Source: Heritagella sp051881655
Lineage (GTDB): Bacteria > Bacillota > Clostridia > Oscillospirales > Acutalibacteraceae
Reading direction: 5' to 3'
Assembly: GCA_051881655.1 (NCBI GenBank)
Contig: JBJEQH010000003.1
Span: 1-23,098 of the forward strand
Length of the DNA: 23,098 nucleotides
In this document: positions 22,218 through 23,098 of the stretch, in pieces
Numbering within the stretch: position 1 is the first letter of the stretch
How the letters are laid out: the number at the start of each line of letters is the position of its first letter
Made by a program: the position numbers and the translations under genes
The notes under the pieces: generated by a model
Told to the model about the DNA's origin: nothing
Databases searched by the model: none
The model's input: only the letters and a program-made list of their open reading frames with translations

Positions 22218-23098
22218 ATGCATTTTTTGATTGTGACCATCCTTGTACTGGCGGTATTCCTGCTGGTGGCGGGTCGGAAAAGCAAGAGCAGTGTGTGTTT
22301 GATCTGTGTATTGATCTCCTATCTGTTTCTGTTTGCTATGATGATTCTGTATCTGGCAAAAAACAGCGACAGCCATGATATGGTTACCCAATATTTCTCT
22401 CTGCCGGATGAGGTGTGGCGGCGGGTTTTTTATATCCATATGGATCGCTTCTGGATCATCCGCCTGCTGCATCTGGCGGATTTTGTGGTCATTTTTTTCA
22501 GCTGCCGGTTTGCCTGTGTTTCGTACATGGAGCAGTGGGGCCGCACACACAGCCGGCTGCGGATTCTGCTGCCGGCTGTAGCGGTTTACGGAGGAATCTG
22601 CCTGGTTCTGTTTGATCCCGATTTCCAGATCTGGGCGTATTATCTCCTCTATCCGGAATATCTTCTGCCTTCGCAGTTCACCGCTTTGCAGAATGGCCTC
22701 CAGACGGCGGCACGGGCCATCAATGCGGGACTGCTGCTGTTTGGCATGGTACTGATGCTGGTCTCTGTGCAGAAAGTACCTAAAATCCGTACGATTCGGC
22801 TGAACTGTGCGGTTCTGACGGTCTCGTATGAGCTGTTCTGTTTGCTGCATATGGTGTTTTTCTCATTTGTGCCCGCCTGTTTTCTGAAAATTTCCAAATT
22901 TAACGATTCCTACCGGTTTCTTCCGGTAAAAGTGTCGGTGGGTGTCGAGGTGTACCGGCTGCTTCCGTATTTTCTCGTGATTATGATTGCCGCCATCACC
23001 TTTTCCATGCTGCGGTTGTCCCGGATTTCCTCCCGGTTATCCACCCGGGATTTCATGATCTCCCGTCAGATCAGCGCCTCCGAGACCACTTCGAAGGT
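22218..23098 (+). CDS. Multi-TM membrane protein, 3' end cut by window; possible sensor kinase
   Basis: An open frame of 293 codons from ATG 22218 (GGAGGGAG upstream) to the right edge, with no stop. About six or seven hydrophobic segments are visible: residues ~2-18, 26-47, 86-105, 116-132, 167-190, 200-222 and 250-272. The last 25 residues turn polar and basic (SRLSTRDFMISRQISASETTSK), the kind of junction seen where a sensory membrane domain meets a histidine-kinase dimerisation helix. It is divergent from a sugar ABC operon, where two-component sensors often sit. I recognise no defined family in the visible part, so kinase is a guess from topology and context; an unrelated membrane protein is equally possible. 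Confidence 0.6.
   Translation, partial: MHFLIVTILVLAVFLLVAGRKSKSSVCLICVLISYLFLFAMMILYLAKNSDSHDMVTQYFSLPDEVWRRVFYIHMDRFWIIRLLHLADFVVIFFSCRFACVSYMEQWGRTHSRLRILLPAVAVYGGICLVLFDPDFQIWAYYLLYPEYLLPSQFTALQNGLQTAARAINAGLLLFGMVLMLVSVQKVPKIRTIRLNCAVLTVSYELFCLLHMVFFSFVPACFLKISKFNDSYRFLPVKVSVGVEVYRLLPYFLVIMIAAITFSMLRLSRISSRLSTRDFMISRQISASETTSK

Noticed and set aside
1..23098. CRISPR array, tRNA/rRNA, insertion sequence or phage genes
   Set aside because: I looked for regular repeats with spacers, cloverleaf-like segments, transposase motifs and terminal inverted repeats and found none that I could support.

Overview
The window looks like chromosomal DNA from a GC-rich, strictly anaerobic, fermentative Firmicute, most likely a clostridial gut bacterium of the Oscillospiraceae/Ruminococcaceae kind. 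The evidence is AGGAGG-type ribosome binding sites on almost every gene, frequent GTG starts, a bcd-etfB-etfA cassette, an Ech-type [NiFe] hydrogenase, a Sapep-type dipeptidase, and a binding-protein sugar ABC operon without its own ATPase. The taxonomic call is inference. I saw no tRNA, rRNA, CRISPR array, transposase or phage gene.

Layout. (1) 1-1104, minus: an iron-containing alcohol dehydrogenase, cut by the left edge, divergent from a LysR-type regulator (1299-2243, plus). Their shared promoter region carries a probable Rex redox box. (2) 2277-4541, plus: a SAM-dependent methyltransferase and an M20 Sapep-family dipeptidase, ending at a bidirectional terminator (4563-4602). (3) 4614-14568, minus: a tightly packed ten-gene operon read right to left, echA-echB-echC-echD-echE-echF-hypF-hypC-hypD-hypE. 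It encodes a membrane-bound group 4 [NiFe] hydrogenase with most of its Fe(CN)2CO maturation machinery. (4) 14829-17823, minus: bcd-etfB-etfA, an acyl-CoA (probably butyryl-CoA) dehydrogenase with its electron-transfer flavoprotein, behind a good sigma-A promoter. (5) 18208-18696, plus: dCMP deaminase, followed by a strong terminator. (6) 18804-21969, minus: a carbohydrate-type ABC importer (lipoprotein, then two permeases). (7) 22218-23098, plus: the start of a multi-TM protein, possibly the sensor kinase of the ABC system, cut by the right edge.

How they fit together. Bcd-EtfAB complexes of this type can bifurcate electrons from NADH to crotonyl-CoA and ferredoxin. Ech oxidises reduced ferredoxin, evolves H2 and translocates ions. 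Placing the two operons end to end suggests a small energy-conservation island linking butyrate formation to ferredoxin-driven ion pumping. The Rex-like box at the alcohol dehydrogenase promoter fits NADH/NAD+ control of the neighbouring reductive sink.

The most unusual points are: an EchF-position subunit that is a triplicated, six-cluster polyferredoxin; an EchE that ends exactly at the mature C-terminus, so it needs no maturation protease; the absence of hypA and hypB from an otherwise complete hyp cassette; and three similar TGTGAAA-type repeats spaced 49 and 50 bp apart in the ABC/sensor intergenic region.
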